From the NCBI GenBank assembly GCA_024195265.1, contig JAJLRJ010000005.1, positions 30,468,036 to 30,532,035 on the forward strand: 64,000 bases of DNA, written 5' to 3'. The notes beneath the pieces were generated by a model. It was not told where the DNA came from. It saw nothing but the letters and a program-made list of their open reading frames with translations, and made no database searches. The translations under genes were made by a program, and so were the position numbers. Below are positions 62,101-64,000 of the stretch, piece after piece. This DNA comes from Dendrophyllia cribrosa (taxonomy: Eukaryota; Cnidaria; Anthozoa; Scleractinia; Dendrophylliidae). Position 1 is the stretch's first letter. Each line of letters starts with the position of its first letter.

Positions 62101-62798
62101 GTCAATAGGTTTTTGACCAATCAGAGCACGCGTAGTATCTCAGTTATTTTATAAATTCTAAGAATTCACACCTTTATAAGGGGAGAGAACATGATATGCG
62201 CGCCAATTATCCCAGGAGAGGAGGGAGCATGTGCGCTCAATTAGACGTTTCCATAGGGTGCAATGTCACGGGCATATCACGGGCCGTACTCAAGACCTCG
62301 GGCACAGTTTTTTCCTATACAGACCGACCTAGGCCGCTAAATAACATACATATAAGACGGCATATACAACCAAGCCAGAACAGGTAGATAATATTTTGCA
62401 GGTCAAAATGTTCCAGTCTTGGTTCTGCAAGATTCTGTCAGTTCTGTCAGCAAACAACTTTTTCAACTATTTTTAGAACCATGTCCTGTGGTTGTAAAAT
62501 TGACCGATAACTTTATTGCTTTTGGACTATTTTAGACTTAAGTGCTGTGGATAGCTTTAACATTTTAAAATGCATGAATACAGAAAACATAACGCTTATA
62601 TTTGGTGTATGTTAAATGGAGGTTCTATTTTGATAAAACAGGTCAGCTATGTTTCATGTTCTTCGACATTCACAACTCACCCTCTGCCAATGGACCAGTC
62701 CATGCTAAAGGACAGTGATGCCTTAATAATGACGGGAATCACAGAAGCACCAACTGCTAATCCTGATGCTATGCTCGGAGAATTTTGTACCCACTTAG
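28320..62798 (+). CDS. INTS9: INTS9, Integrator complex subunit 9 (5' part, 11 exons; continues past the window)
   Basis: Exons read by splice sites and phase: 28320-28328, 28407-28534, 32214-32286, 34570-34632, 49490-49573, 49670-49725, 50952-51038, 54415-54474, 55754-55814, 57755-57844, 62642-62798. All have AG acceptors and GT donors, and the joined frame is open for 289 codons, roughly 44% of the usual ~650. It starts [14 protein letters not shown]. Diagnostic stretches are [12 protein letters not shown] (exon 2), [17 protein letters not shown] (exon 5), [13 protein letters not shown] (exon 6), [11 protein letters not shown] and [10 protein letters not shown] (exon 10) and [19 protein letters not shown] (exon 11). 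The fold is the N-terminal metallo-beta-lactamase region. Where active family members have HxHxDH, this protein has [11 protein letters not shown], as expected for the catalytically dead INTS9 partner of the INTS11 endonuclease. Integrator cleaves snRNA and promoter-proximal nascent transcripts in the nucleus. The beta-CASP domain and C-terminal INTS11-binding region lie outside the window. Introns reach 14.9 kb (intron 4) and are loaded with repeats. Exon 3 has an A-rich acceptor (TTTT then A10 then TAG) and is the least certain boundary. Confidence 0.95.
29164..31099. mobile_element. 1.9-kb TIR element with TTAGCGTG clusters in INTS9 intron 2
   Basis: AATATGTGACCCTCCATATGA... at the left and the mirror ...TCATATGGAGGGTCACATATT at the right. 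The TIR runs about 55 bp through GGTGATAGCACGCTCACAAC. Subterminal zones on both sides carry many copies of ACACTTAGCGTGC / CACACTAAGCGTG (29405-29465, 30835-31035). No transposase was recognised; the longest frames inside are short. Confidence 0.78.
31100..32155. repeat. Second poly-G-bounded repeat (ACCCTGTTCCAGAC), split by a LINE end
   Basis: CCAGGGGGGGGGGCACTCCC at the left and CATATATGGGTTTTACCCC plus a C-tract (about 32116-32153) at the right. The body has ACCCTGTTCCAGACAAA reiterations. The LINE 3' end at 31335-31875 interrupts it. It ends 58 bp before INTS9 exon 3. Confidence 0.75.
31335..31875 (+). mobile_element. Non-LTR retrotransposon 3' end inside a poly-G repeat
   Basis: The frame at about 31489-31590 gives [20 protein letters not shown] and [11 protein letters not shown] followed by a stop, the usual C-terminus of CR1/L2-like ORF2. 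A stop replaces the W normally just before NSLP. A 3' UTR follows, ending in an AAATAAAAAAATAAATAAAT-type tail. An AT-rich palindrome is at about 31434-31470. It interrupts the ACCCTGTTCCAGAC repeat that surrounds it. Confidence 0.65.
32853..33160. mobile_element. MITE, CTAGCCTGCGAGCAAGCTCT family
   Basis: CTAGCCTGCGAGCAAGCTCT at the left with GGGCTCGGGTTTTGG, and the mirror GAGAGCTTGCTCGCAGGCTAG at the right, in INTS9 intron 3. A partial relative starts at 42600 (GCCTGCGAGCAAGCTCTCTT). Confidence 0.8.
33486..33710. mobile_element. Single-core copy of the CCCTTTAACTCCCA MITE
   Basis: ACCCTTTAACACCCAAGAGTG at the left and CCTGGGAGTGAAAGGGTTA at the right, with one core unit (ATGGTACTATGCAAAAGTAC, TTTCATTTGAATGGTCACAC). 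Decayed cores also occur at about 9070-9145, 9190-9260 and 10165-10235. Located in INTS9 intron 3. Confidence 0.85.
33987..34235 (-). mobile_element. Penelope-like 3' fragment, minus strand
   Basis: The minus-strand frame reads [21 protein letters not shown], then [20 protein letters not shown] and [12 protein letters not shown]. It matches the 3' end of the 14.2-14.65 kb copy rather than the 2-4 kb palindrome. It is a 5'-truncated insertion in INTS9 intron 3, with no flanking inverted repeats seen. Confidence 0.75.
34633..36059. other. Left part of INTS9 intron 4
   Basis: Contains AATAAAATAAAATAAAATAA at 34915-34945 following CAATACAATAAACCTTTATTT (a likely retroelement tail), and a related tail at 35905-36060 (CCAGCTAATTTACAGGTAC in both). 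No gene recognised. Confidence 0.55.
36060..37400 (-). repeat. 1.3-kb dispersed repeat, inverted relative to 51050-52215
   Basis: Shares long stretches in reverse orientation with 51050-52215: GGGCCTTCGGCCC, CTATGAGTATGG, ATGACCATGAAAAATGA, GCGAAACATTCC, a conserved ORF segment (GIKSCFEEL), AATTCAAGAAAT..., TTACATAAAATCGCTTTTCA, TTAGCCTAACAG. Probably an uncharacterised transposon family; no clear TIRs were recognised. It lies in INTS9 intron 4 upstream of the GT31 3' end. Confidence 0.75.
37725..38801 (-). CDS. Beta-1,3-galactosyl/N-acetylglucosaminyltransferase, GT31 family
   Basis: A single 358-codon ORF with type II Golgi topology: short basic tail, signal anchor at about 22-40 ([19 protein letters not shown]), stem, then the GT31 domain. 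Motifs in order: [21 protein letters not shown] (about 121-141), the family's RxxIRxTW block; [20 protein letters not shown] (about 183-202); the metal/UDP-sugar DxD motif as KIDDDSF (212-218, DDD at 214-216); [13 protein letters not shown] (266-278); and FDDVYIGML (297-305) in place of the usual E-D-V-Y/F-x-G. It would transfer Gal or GlcNAc from the UDP-sugar in beta-1,3 linkage to a glycoprotein or glycolipid acceptor in the Golgi; which sugar is not resolvable. The gene lies antisense within INTS9 intron 4. A dispersed repeat starts about 190 bp upstream of its start codon, so its promoter is short or overlaps repeat sequence. Confidence 0.95.
   Translation of the reverse strand: MAAVWRVMSPRQRTIRKGARYCLPAVAAIGFMGWFVISLSSNPRTCICPSDAQRQKEVANAARLFPISAAWSQWKSLQRSTTNEIANGKQLSPTEPPSRSFKHKTTLITTETCAQYYFLLILVSSAPSNVRRRSDIRQTWGVDNAMKPRWKTAFLVAQTRNKSESDSLLKEDEIFGDLVRAEYYEHYSNQTLKIQMAFEWAARYCKFSFLLKIDDDSFANTKALISFLKLPSTPQEKLYMGRDANSAVLRTGKFGVSKEEYSGNRYPPFCPGFGIVLSADVVRLFVDLFDVIPKFRFDDVYIGMLANKAGVEPTRNNNFEFTVHPSPQTRCKFQESTLIRHAVIGDCLFQLFKETYFN
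39150..39478 (+). mobile_element. Non-LTR retrotransposon 3' end inserted in a dispersed repeat
   Basis: Reads [20 protein letters not shown] and [16 protein letters not shown] then stop, then about 190 bp of 3' UTR ending AAATAAAGATTTGAGATTT. This is the characteristic end of CR1/L2-like ORF2 proteins. It is 5'-truncated and splits the 38990-40045 repeat between the segments homologous to 20040-20150 and 19980-20010. Confidence 0.75.
39601..39800. mobile_element. MITE with 9-bp target duplication (MULE-like)
   Basis: Terminal inverted repeats GACTGCAAAACAGTCGT and ACGACTGTTTTGCAGTC, each next to TA (TAGACTGC...GCAGTCTA). Outside these, GCTTATAAG occurs on both sides. The uninterrupted copy at 19.9 kb has this sequence once. 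A 9-bp duplication points to a Mutator-like transposase. The interior is GC-rich and non-coding. Confidence 0.75.
40471..41586. mobile_element. 1.1-kb TIR element without ORF in INTS9 intron 4
   Basis: TTAAAATGCACATGAAGTGA...ATTTCACTACC at the left and GGTAGTGAAATTTCACTTCATG...CACTTTAA at the right. Inner sequence has GC-rich stretches (GCGCGTCGACACCGCGG) but no credible coding frame. Confidence 0.75.
41587..42069. other. INTS9 intron 4 spacer with half-MITE
   Basis: GGCCCCGTTTACACGGGTCC at about 41892 and TGTTTACATGGATCCGTGC at about 41950 look like one terminus of a fold-back element; the other end was not found. Confidence 0.45.
42070..42590 (-). mobile_element. L1/Tx1-type LINE fragment, C-terminal ORF2 region
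   Basis: Minus strand: [57 protein letters not shown]. After a frameshift, [12 protein letters not shown] and [17 protein letters not shown]. This is the typical post-reverse-transcriptase region of L1/Tx1 ORF2. One frame change near 42300 and truncation at both ends show it is dead. Confidence 0.75.
42591..43050. other. INTS9 intron 4 spacer before the satellite
   Basis: Starts with a partial copy of the CTAGCCTGCGAGCAAGCTCT MITE (42600-42760), then AT-rich sequence with no feature. Confidence 0.5.
43051..45003. repeat. 50-bp satellite/minisatellite array, about 39 copies
   Basis: A head-to-tail array with exact 50-bp periodicity. The unit contains TTAGTCTTGTTTCACGATG, TTTTACCGCACGTTAGTACG and TTCGTAAGG. 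Variants (TGTTTCACGA/TGTGTCACGA, GTTAGTAC/GTCAGTAG, GGTGTTAG/GGTGTCAG) recur in blocks, suggesting growth by multi-unit duplication. One unit near 44026 lacks a C, shifting the register. There is no ORF. It lies in INTS9 intron 4. Confidence 0.97.
45006..45946 (+). mobile_element. Internally deleted PIF/Harbinger element with N-terminal transposase remnant
   Basis: Terminal inverted repeats AGGTGGATTTCCACTGTCGCG at the left end and the matching reverse complement ending at 45946, flanked by TAA (45003-45005) and TTA (45947-45949). This fits the 3-bp TWA target of Harbinger elements, one side having mutated. Subterminal ACGTACGT-rich motifs are mirrored at both ends. Inside is a 204-codon ORF (45192-45806). 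Its first ~140 residues look like a HARBI1-type transposase start ([75 protein letters not shown]). The ORF then runs into noncoding terminal sequence, so the DDE catalytic core is absent and the copy is non-autonomous. It was inserted into the 50-bp satellite that flanks it on both sides. Confidence 0.88.
45192..45806 (+). pseudogene. Truncated HARBI1-like transposase (N-terminal region only)
   Basis: ATG at 45192 opens a frame of 204 codons with the helical N-terminal domain of Harbinger nucleases (conserved [11 protein letters not shown] block at about residues 124-134). The three acidic catalytic residues of the family are downstream in intact proteins and are not encoded here. The last ~45 codons translate subterminal repeat sequence. 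The retained part could still be expressed as a DNA-binding or dimerising fragment, but that is speculation. Confidence 0.8.
45950..46445. repeat. Right, degenerate part of the 50-bp satellite
   Basis: The 50-bp unit resumes immediately after the Harbinger element and decays rightwards. Units lose length and identity (CGTACGTTCGTACG slips at about 46185-46205), with the last recognisable copies around 46380-46440. The continuity on both sides shows the satellite existed before the transposon inserted. Confidence 0.9.
46446..47487. other. INTS9 intron 4 spacer after the satellite
   Basis: No coding frame recognised. GGAGTGTTTTCATTCACGTGAC at 46535 and GTGACATCACATGCAAACGCTC at 47283 are loosely inverted and may be ends of an old element. 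Confidence 0.45.
47488..47735 (-). repeat. tRNA-derived SINE
   Basis: Minus strand reads GGAGGCGTAGTGGTGAGAGC (A-box-like), CACTCGCCTGCCACCAATGT, GGCCCGAGGATCGAACTTCG (degraded B box), then GGTTGAGTTTGTTGTTGGTT and TTTTTCTCCGGGTACTCCGG. A 5'-truncated plus-strand relative of its body is at 55497-55680. The damaged B box means it is not a tRNA gene. Confidence 0.7.
47847..48790 (+). mobile_element. 944-bp TIR element with TTA target duplication carrying an unknown ORF
   Basis: Terminal inverted repeats GGGACCGATCGTTTATTACG... begin at 47847 and end in mirror image at 48790. TTA lies on both sides (47844-47846 and 48791-48793), the 3-bp target type of PIF/Harbinger-like elements. Next to each TIR is a C/G-rich tract (ACCGCCCC...; runs of C at 47950-48002 and 48728-48765). 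The interior has no recognisable transposase but holds an intact 195-codon ORF. The first ten bases resemble those of the 19481-21189 element (GGGACCGGTC, TAA target), so the two are probably mobilised by the same machinery. Confidence 0.85.
48115..48702 (+). CDS. Unrecognised 195-codon ORF inside a TIR element
   Basis: I do not recognise the protein. The open frame is uninterrupted, with a hydrophobic N-terminus ([23 protein letters not shown]) that could be a signal peptide. A second possible start at the Met of [11 protein letters not shown] (48205) would give a soluble form. The body is mixed charged and helical: [103 protein letters not shown]. The last residues (KNLPP) come from the subterminal C-tract, so the natural C-terminus may have been trimmed. 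Codon use looks host-like. It could be a captured host exon, a cargo gene, or a chance open frame. An open frame this long in a sub-kilobase element is unusual. Confidence 0.45.
   Translation: MCMKLLSVVFFINLVLVGIVDKALGTRLGYMAFNMATYKSCKDVSQVKVSLSWQEKRSEVRAKSTKGKYLRSSLQCLSDDEVLLLLESVLLRSKDGTQTNSTARGLRAVLEHLMYGYGYLDLEEAYHLYSCFNELSSPDKQAFRDKLLDPDYGLPVYVITEPISCKVFVVLKNGSGMEKFLEEFTNASTGKNLPP
49768..50086. mobile_element. MITE with doubled hairpin in INTS9 intron 6
   Basis: ATCAAATAGATTCCATTTTG at the left and its mirror at 50067-50086. Inside is a second inverted pair (ACAGATGATGTCAAAATGTG / CACATTTTGACATCTTCTGT), so two concentric stems can form. Confidence 0.82.
50532..50718. repeat. 62-bp tandem repeat, three copies
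   Basis: Unit ACTCTAATAGATCATAGGTG...AATTCAGTGTATTGTATA in three nearly identical head-to-tail copies, the third with CGTGCGT for CGCGCGT. Located in INTS9 intron 6, 230 bp before exon 7. Confidence 0.92.
51050..52215 (+). repeat. 1.2-kb dispersed repeat directly behind INTS9 exon 7
   Basis: Partner of 36060-37400. It begins about 12-20 bp after the exon 7 donor (GAG|GTGAGAT) with CTCAAGGGCCGAAGGCCCG, so the insertion left the splice site intact. A 62-codon frame at 51365-51553 contains [16 protein letters not shown] and [13 protein letters not shown], also present in the other copy. Confidence 0.75.
52741..53480 (+). pseudogene. Decayed repetitive gene or retrocopy with TATA/CCAAT-like promoter
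   Basis: CCAAT at 52741 and TATAAAAG at 52752 precede a coding-like stretch rich in Y, S, P and [60 protein letters not shown], ending [19 protein letters not shown] plus a stop near 53482. The coding pattern repeats after 293 bp (52961 and 53254). 293 is not a multiple of 3, so the two units are in different frames. The family is unknown to me. It lies in INTS9 intron 7. Confidence 0.45.
53732..53909. mobile_element. Fold-back MITE, AATAGGCCATTTCC family, copy 2
   Basis: AATAGGCCATTTCTAAGTTA ... AACTTGAAAATGGCCTATT, with inner arms GCCTCGTTGTCAAAGC and AACCTTTCATATGAA as in copy 1. Located in INTS9 intron 7. Confidence 0.85.
53968..54127. mobile_element. MITE with CCTAATTCAATAAAGGTTGC ends
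   Basis: Left arm CCTAATTCAATAAAGGTTGC...GGTCATTGGTAATTGG, mirrored at 54085-54127. Located in INTS9 intron 7. Confidence 0.8.
55345..55485. mobile_element. Short fold-back MITE (GATTTACACGGTACAAC)
   Basis: GATTTACACGGTACAACTTT at the left and its mirror ending GTACCGTGTAAATC at 55485, with GCGACACGCTTACGCCATG facing CATGGTGTAAGTGTGTC. About 140 bp, INTS9 intron 8. Confidence 0.85.
55497..55680 (+). repeat. 5'-truncated SINE fragment
   Basis: GGGTTAAGTTTGTTGTTGCA, CTCCGAGAGGTGTTTTTTTG and CTCAAAAACCCAACTTTTCT match the body of the 47.5-kb SINE; the tail is AATTGATTGATTTTTAATTT. Located in INTS9 intron 8, 73 bp before exon 9. Confidence 0.6.
55837..56180. repeat. 8-bp minisatellite ACTCCTGY, left block (about 43 units)
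   Basis: Perfect tandem array of ACTCCTGC and ACTCCTGT units, starting 22 bp after the INTS9 exon 9 donor. An 8-bp unit reads through all frames without stops on either strand, giving artificial peptides of period 8. Confidence 0.97.
56181..56419. mobile_element. MITE interrupting the 8-bp minisatellite
   Basis: GGCCGGGTTGTTCAAAGCGC...CTAACCCAGGGTTAG at the left, and CCTGGGTTAGCGTTAACCGG...GAACAACCGGGCC at the right. About 239 bp, AT-rich core. Array units resume immediately on both sides. Confidence 0.88.
56420..56918. repeat. 8-bp minisatellite, right block (about 62 units)
   Basis: Continuation of the ACTCCTGY array. A local variant ACTCCCGC / ACGCCCGC dominates 56802-56865, and one unit lacks bases (CTCCTGCCTCCTGC near 56598). 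Variant clustering suggests recent local expansion. Confidence 0.95.
57013..57195. mobile_element. Second copy of the AACCAATCAGA MITE family
   Basis: TAGAGCGGTTTCACTCACTC at the left with ACCAAAACCAAAGGAATGG, then the core AATGAACCAATCAGAACTCG and GCGCCAAGCGCGGGAAAAC, ending ATTGGTTTTGGTTTTACTTC. It is homologous to 18972-19254 with different outer ends. Located in INTS9 intron 9. Confidence 0.7.
57390..57692 (+). mobile_element. L1/Tx1-type LINE fragment just upstream of INTS9 exon 10
   Basis: An open frame of 92 codons gives [56 protein letters not shown] and [20 protein letters not shown], the thumb/connection region of L1-Tx1 ORF2. It breaks off at a short palindrome (AGTGGTGAAATCT / AGATTTCACCACT, 57661-57689) only about 65 bp before exon 10. 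Confidence 0.75.
57910..60127 (+). mobile_element. 2.2-kb TIR element with TTAA target duplication and a decayed exonuclease gene
   Basis: Terminal inverted repeats GGTGGCTCGATATAGT at 57910 and its mirror ending at 60127, bounded on both sides by TTAA (57906-57909, 60128-60131). TTAA targets are typical of piggyBac and Kolobok superfamilies. I see no transposase of either, so this is a non-autonomous or unclassified element. The interior holds a degraded DEDDh exonuclease reading frame (about 58560-59455). Near the left end is an 83-codon open frame (58010-58261, [14 protein letters not shown]...) of unknown meaning. It sits in INTS9 intron 10, starting 65 bp downstream of exon 10. Confidence 0.85.
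58635..59455 (+). pseudogene. Decayed DEDDh 3'-5' exonuclease of PML-like type
   Basis: Pieces in several frames follow the order of a DnaQ/TREX-type exonuclease. ExoI is [17 protein letters not shown] near 58640. A middle segment (58693-58980) gives [34 protein letters not shown], and ExoII-like [19 protein letters not shown]. The ExoIII motif [15 protein letters not shown] (HxAxxD) is near 59094-59140. A C-terminal tail near 59268-59455 reads [18 protein letters not shown] and ARIVNHFEG. At least three frameshifts and a stop separate them, so this copy is dead. The arrangement resembles the exonuclease-like C-terminal domain of PML-like proteins of fish and cnidarians (from memory). It lies wholly inside the TTAA element, so it was probably carried by it. 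Confidence 0.65.
60552..60738. repeat. Near-perfect long palindrome (about 87-bp arms)
   Basis: AGCAATAGAACACATTTTCT...GCTTGTAAATCAC and its mirror, separated by about 13 nt (GAGCCGCAGGCGA). TTTTCTATGAGTTTACCGGC recurs at 62074-62095, so this may be one end of a larger repeat (60552 to about 62120). INTS9 intron 10. Confidence 0.85.
60739..62641. other. INTS9 intron 10, right part
   Basis: No gene seen. Contains the second TTTTCTATGAGTTTACCGGC motif (62074-62095) and AT-rich spacer before exon 11. Confidence 0.55.
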
Positions 62799-63526
62799 GT
62801 GAGTGTAGTTGAAAATCCGACTTCTACTACTCTGTCAGCTCCAGATTTGTCTGACTTGTCTGATTTGGCCTTTTTATCTTGTGAATATGCGAAGCGTTGA
62901 ACGAGATATAGTATACGGGGACAGATATACAAGTTTTCACTCGTTCCATCATTCATAAACTTTTTTAATTACGTCATTTTAATTACGTCATTCAGTTGTC
63001 TAGACAGTCTCGTTTCACACAGTGCATATTTATGTCACGCTTTAATTATGTTTTTCTCTTCAATTTTTTTACTTCAAACTGAGTATGAGAAATTAAAACC
63101 GATCTGTGGACTTAACCTTCTTTAGAGCCCTTTGATTAACTCGTGAACACGCGAAGCGTTTAAGGAGTTATCGAAATGGGACAAAATTTCACTCGATCGC
63201 TCGCTCGATCGGCTGTTAACATTGAGCCCGAGATATATAATGGTCACCTGCTTTACCCATGAGGACGGCTTTGGAGAGAGGGGAGAGTGGGGAGTCAGAC
63301 GCAGGGGCTGGGGGGTGGGTGGTCGGTGAAGCGAAACGTCTAGGAGAGGGGAGGGGAGGGTGGGGAGTCGGACGCAGGGGCTAGGGTTGGGGGGGGGGGT
63401 CGGTGAAGCAAAACGTTTAGGAGAGGGGAGGGGAGGGTTCAGATGTTTTGTATTCACAAGTTGGCTCACAGTGCGTCTGGTTATGGGCCTTAATCACTCC
63501 CCGCTATTTTGTAAAATCAAAAGATG

Positions 63527-63563
<37 letters not shown>

Positions 63564-64000
63564 CCCCTCCCAAGCCTCGCAGTGAAAAGGTGAAGAAAGG
63601 AGGTTAAGGGGGGAAAACAAAGCATTTATTATCCGGGGAGTCAACATGGCCGCCGCGTGATAAAAGCCCCATGTAGTTTGTTCAACTTCCTTCCCAGGGT
63701 CTGTCTTTGTTTGTCCAGTATAAAGACGGGCACAGAACACATTATGCGTCTAGACCAACTATCTTCGGTAGTGCATCTTAAGTGACGACGAAGGTTTGCG
63801 CAGGTTTGTCCCAGATAGATCATGTGTTCCTAGTATAAAAATCAAAGGCTCCTATGAATAATTCCAAGTTCGTCTGAGATGGATAATACGTCTCTAGTAT
63901 GTATATAAACCGCTAATTTGAACTGTCAAGTCTACCAGGTTGGTGTGGATTATCCTGTTTTAGCAACGATGGTTTGTCAGGTCTGTCCAGTCCAGAGTTT
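62799..64000. other. INTS9 intron 11 (continues past the window)
   Basis: Holds the G-rich tandem repeat and a C-tract (63530-63562). The next INTS9 exon, expected to encode the region after GEFCTHLG, was not found before the window ends. Confidence 0.6.
63248..63436. repeat. G-rich tandem repeat, about 2 units
   Basis: Two copies of a roughly 77-85-bp unit (AGAGGGGAGGGGAGGGTGGG, AGTCGGACGCAGGGGCTAGG, GGTCGGTGAAGCAAAACGT) plus a partial third. Strong G-quadruplex potential on the plus strand. INTS9 intron 11. Confidence 0.8.

Noticed and set aside
63122..63469. Pro/Ser-rich minus-strand frame
   Set aside because: Product of the G-rich tandem repeat at 63248-63436.

Overview
The window looks like nuclear DNA of an animal, most probably an anthozoan cnidarian such as a stony coral. 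This is inferred from AT-rich sequence, short exons with GT/AG introns, slowly evolving metazoan proteins and a dense load of fold-back elements, Penelope-like, LINE, hAT and Harbinger remnants. The species cannot be named from the sequence alone. No bacterial features (operons, ribosome binding sites, CRISPR) are present.

Four host protein-coding genes are supported. (1) A complete intronless carbohydrate sulfotransferase on the minus strand (10436-11776). (2) A complete eight-exon COMMD6 orthologue on the minus strand (18887-28104), assembled here exon by exon. (3) The 5' part of INTS9 (Integrator subunit 9) on the plus strand, eleven exons from 28320 to 62798, continuing beyond the window. 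(4) A complete intronless beta-1,3-glycosyltransferase (GT31) on the minus strand (37725-38801), nested antisense inside INTS9 intron 4. COMMD6 and INTS9 are head to head, with only 215 bp between their start codons, so they probably share a bidirectional promoter.

Layout: 1-10 kb is a repeat graveyard with a head-to-head Penelope-like palindrome (2145-4402), an outer inverted repeat around it and a decayed hAT transposase (about 7.6-8.3 kb). 10.4-11.8 kb is the sulfotransferase. 12-18.8 kb holds nested MITEs, including a fold-back element that carries a Penelope fragment. 18.9-28.1 kb is COMMD6, with intron 7 enlarged by a 1.7-kb TIR element. From 28.3 kb to the end is INTS9. Its introns hold the GT31 gene, a 50-bp satellite of about 2 kb split by an internally deleted Harbinger element, a 944-bp TIR element with an unbroken unrecognised ORF, an 8-bp minisatellite split by a MITE, and a 2.2-kb TTAA-flanked TIR element with a decayed DEDDh exonuclease of PML-like type.

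The host genes do not form one pathway. INTS9 belongs to the nuclear Integrator RNA-cleavage complex, COMMD6 to the COMMD/Commander endosomal-trafficking and NF-kB-modulating family, and the other two are Golgi glycan-modifying enzymes. The best candidates for something undescribed are the two TIR elements that carry non-transposase cargo (47847-48790 and 57910-60127).
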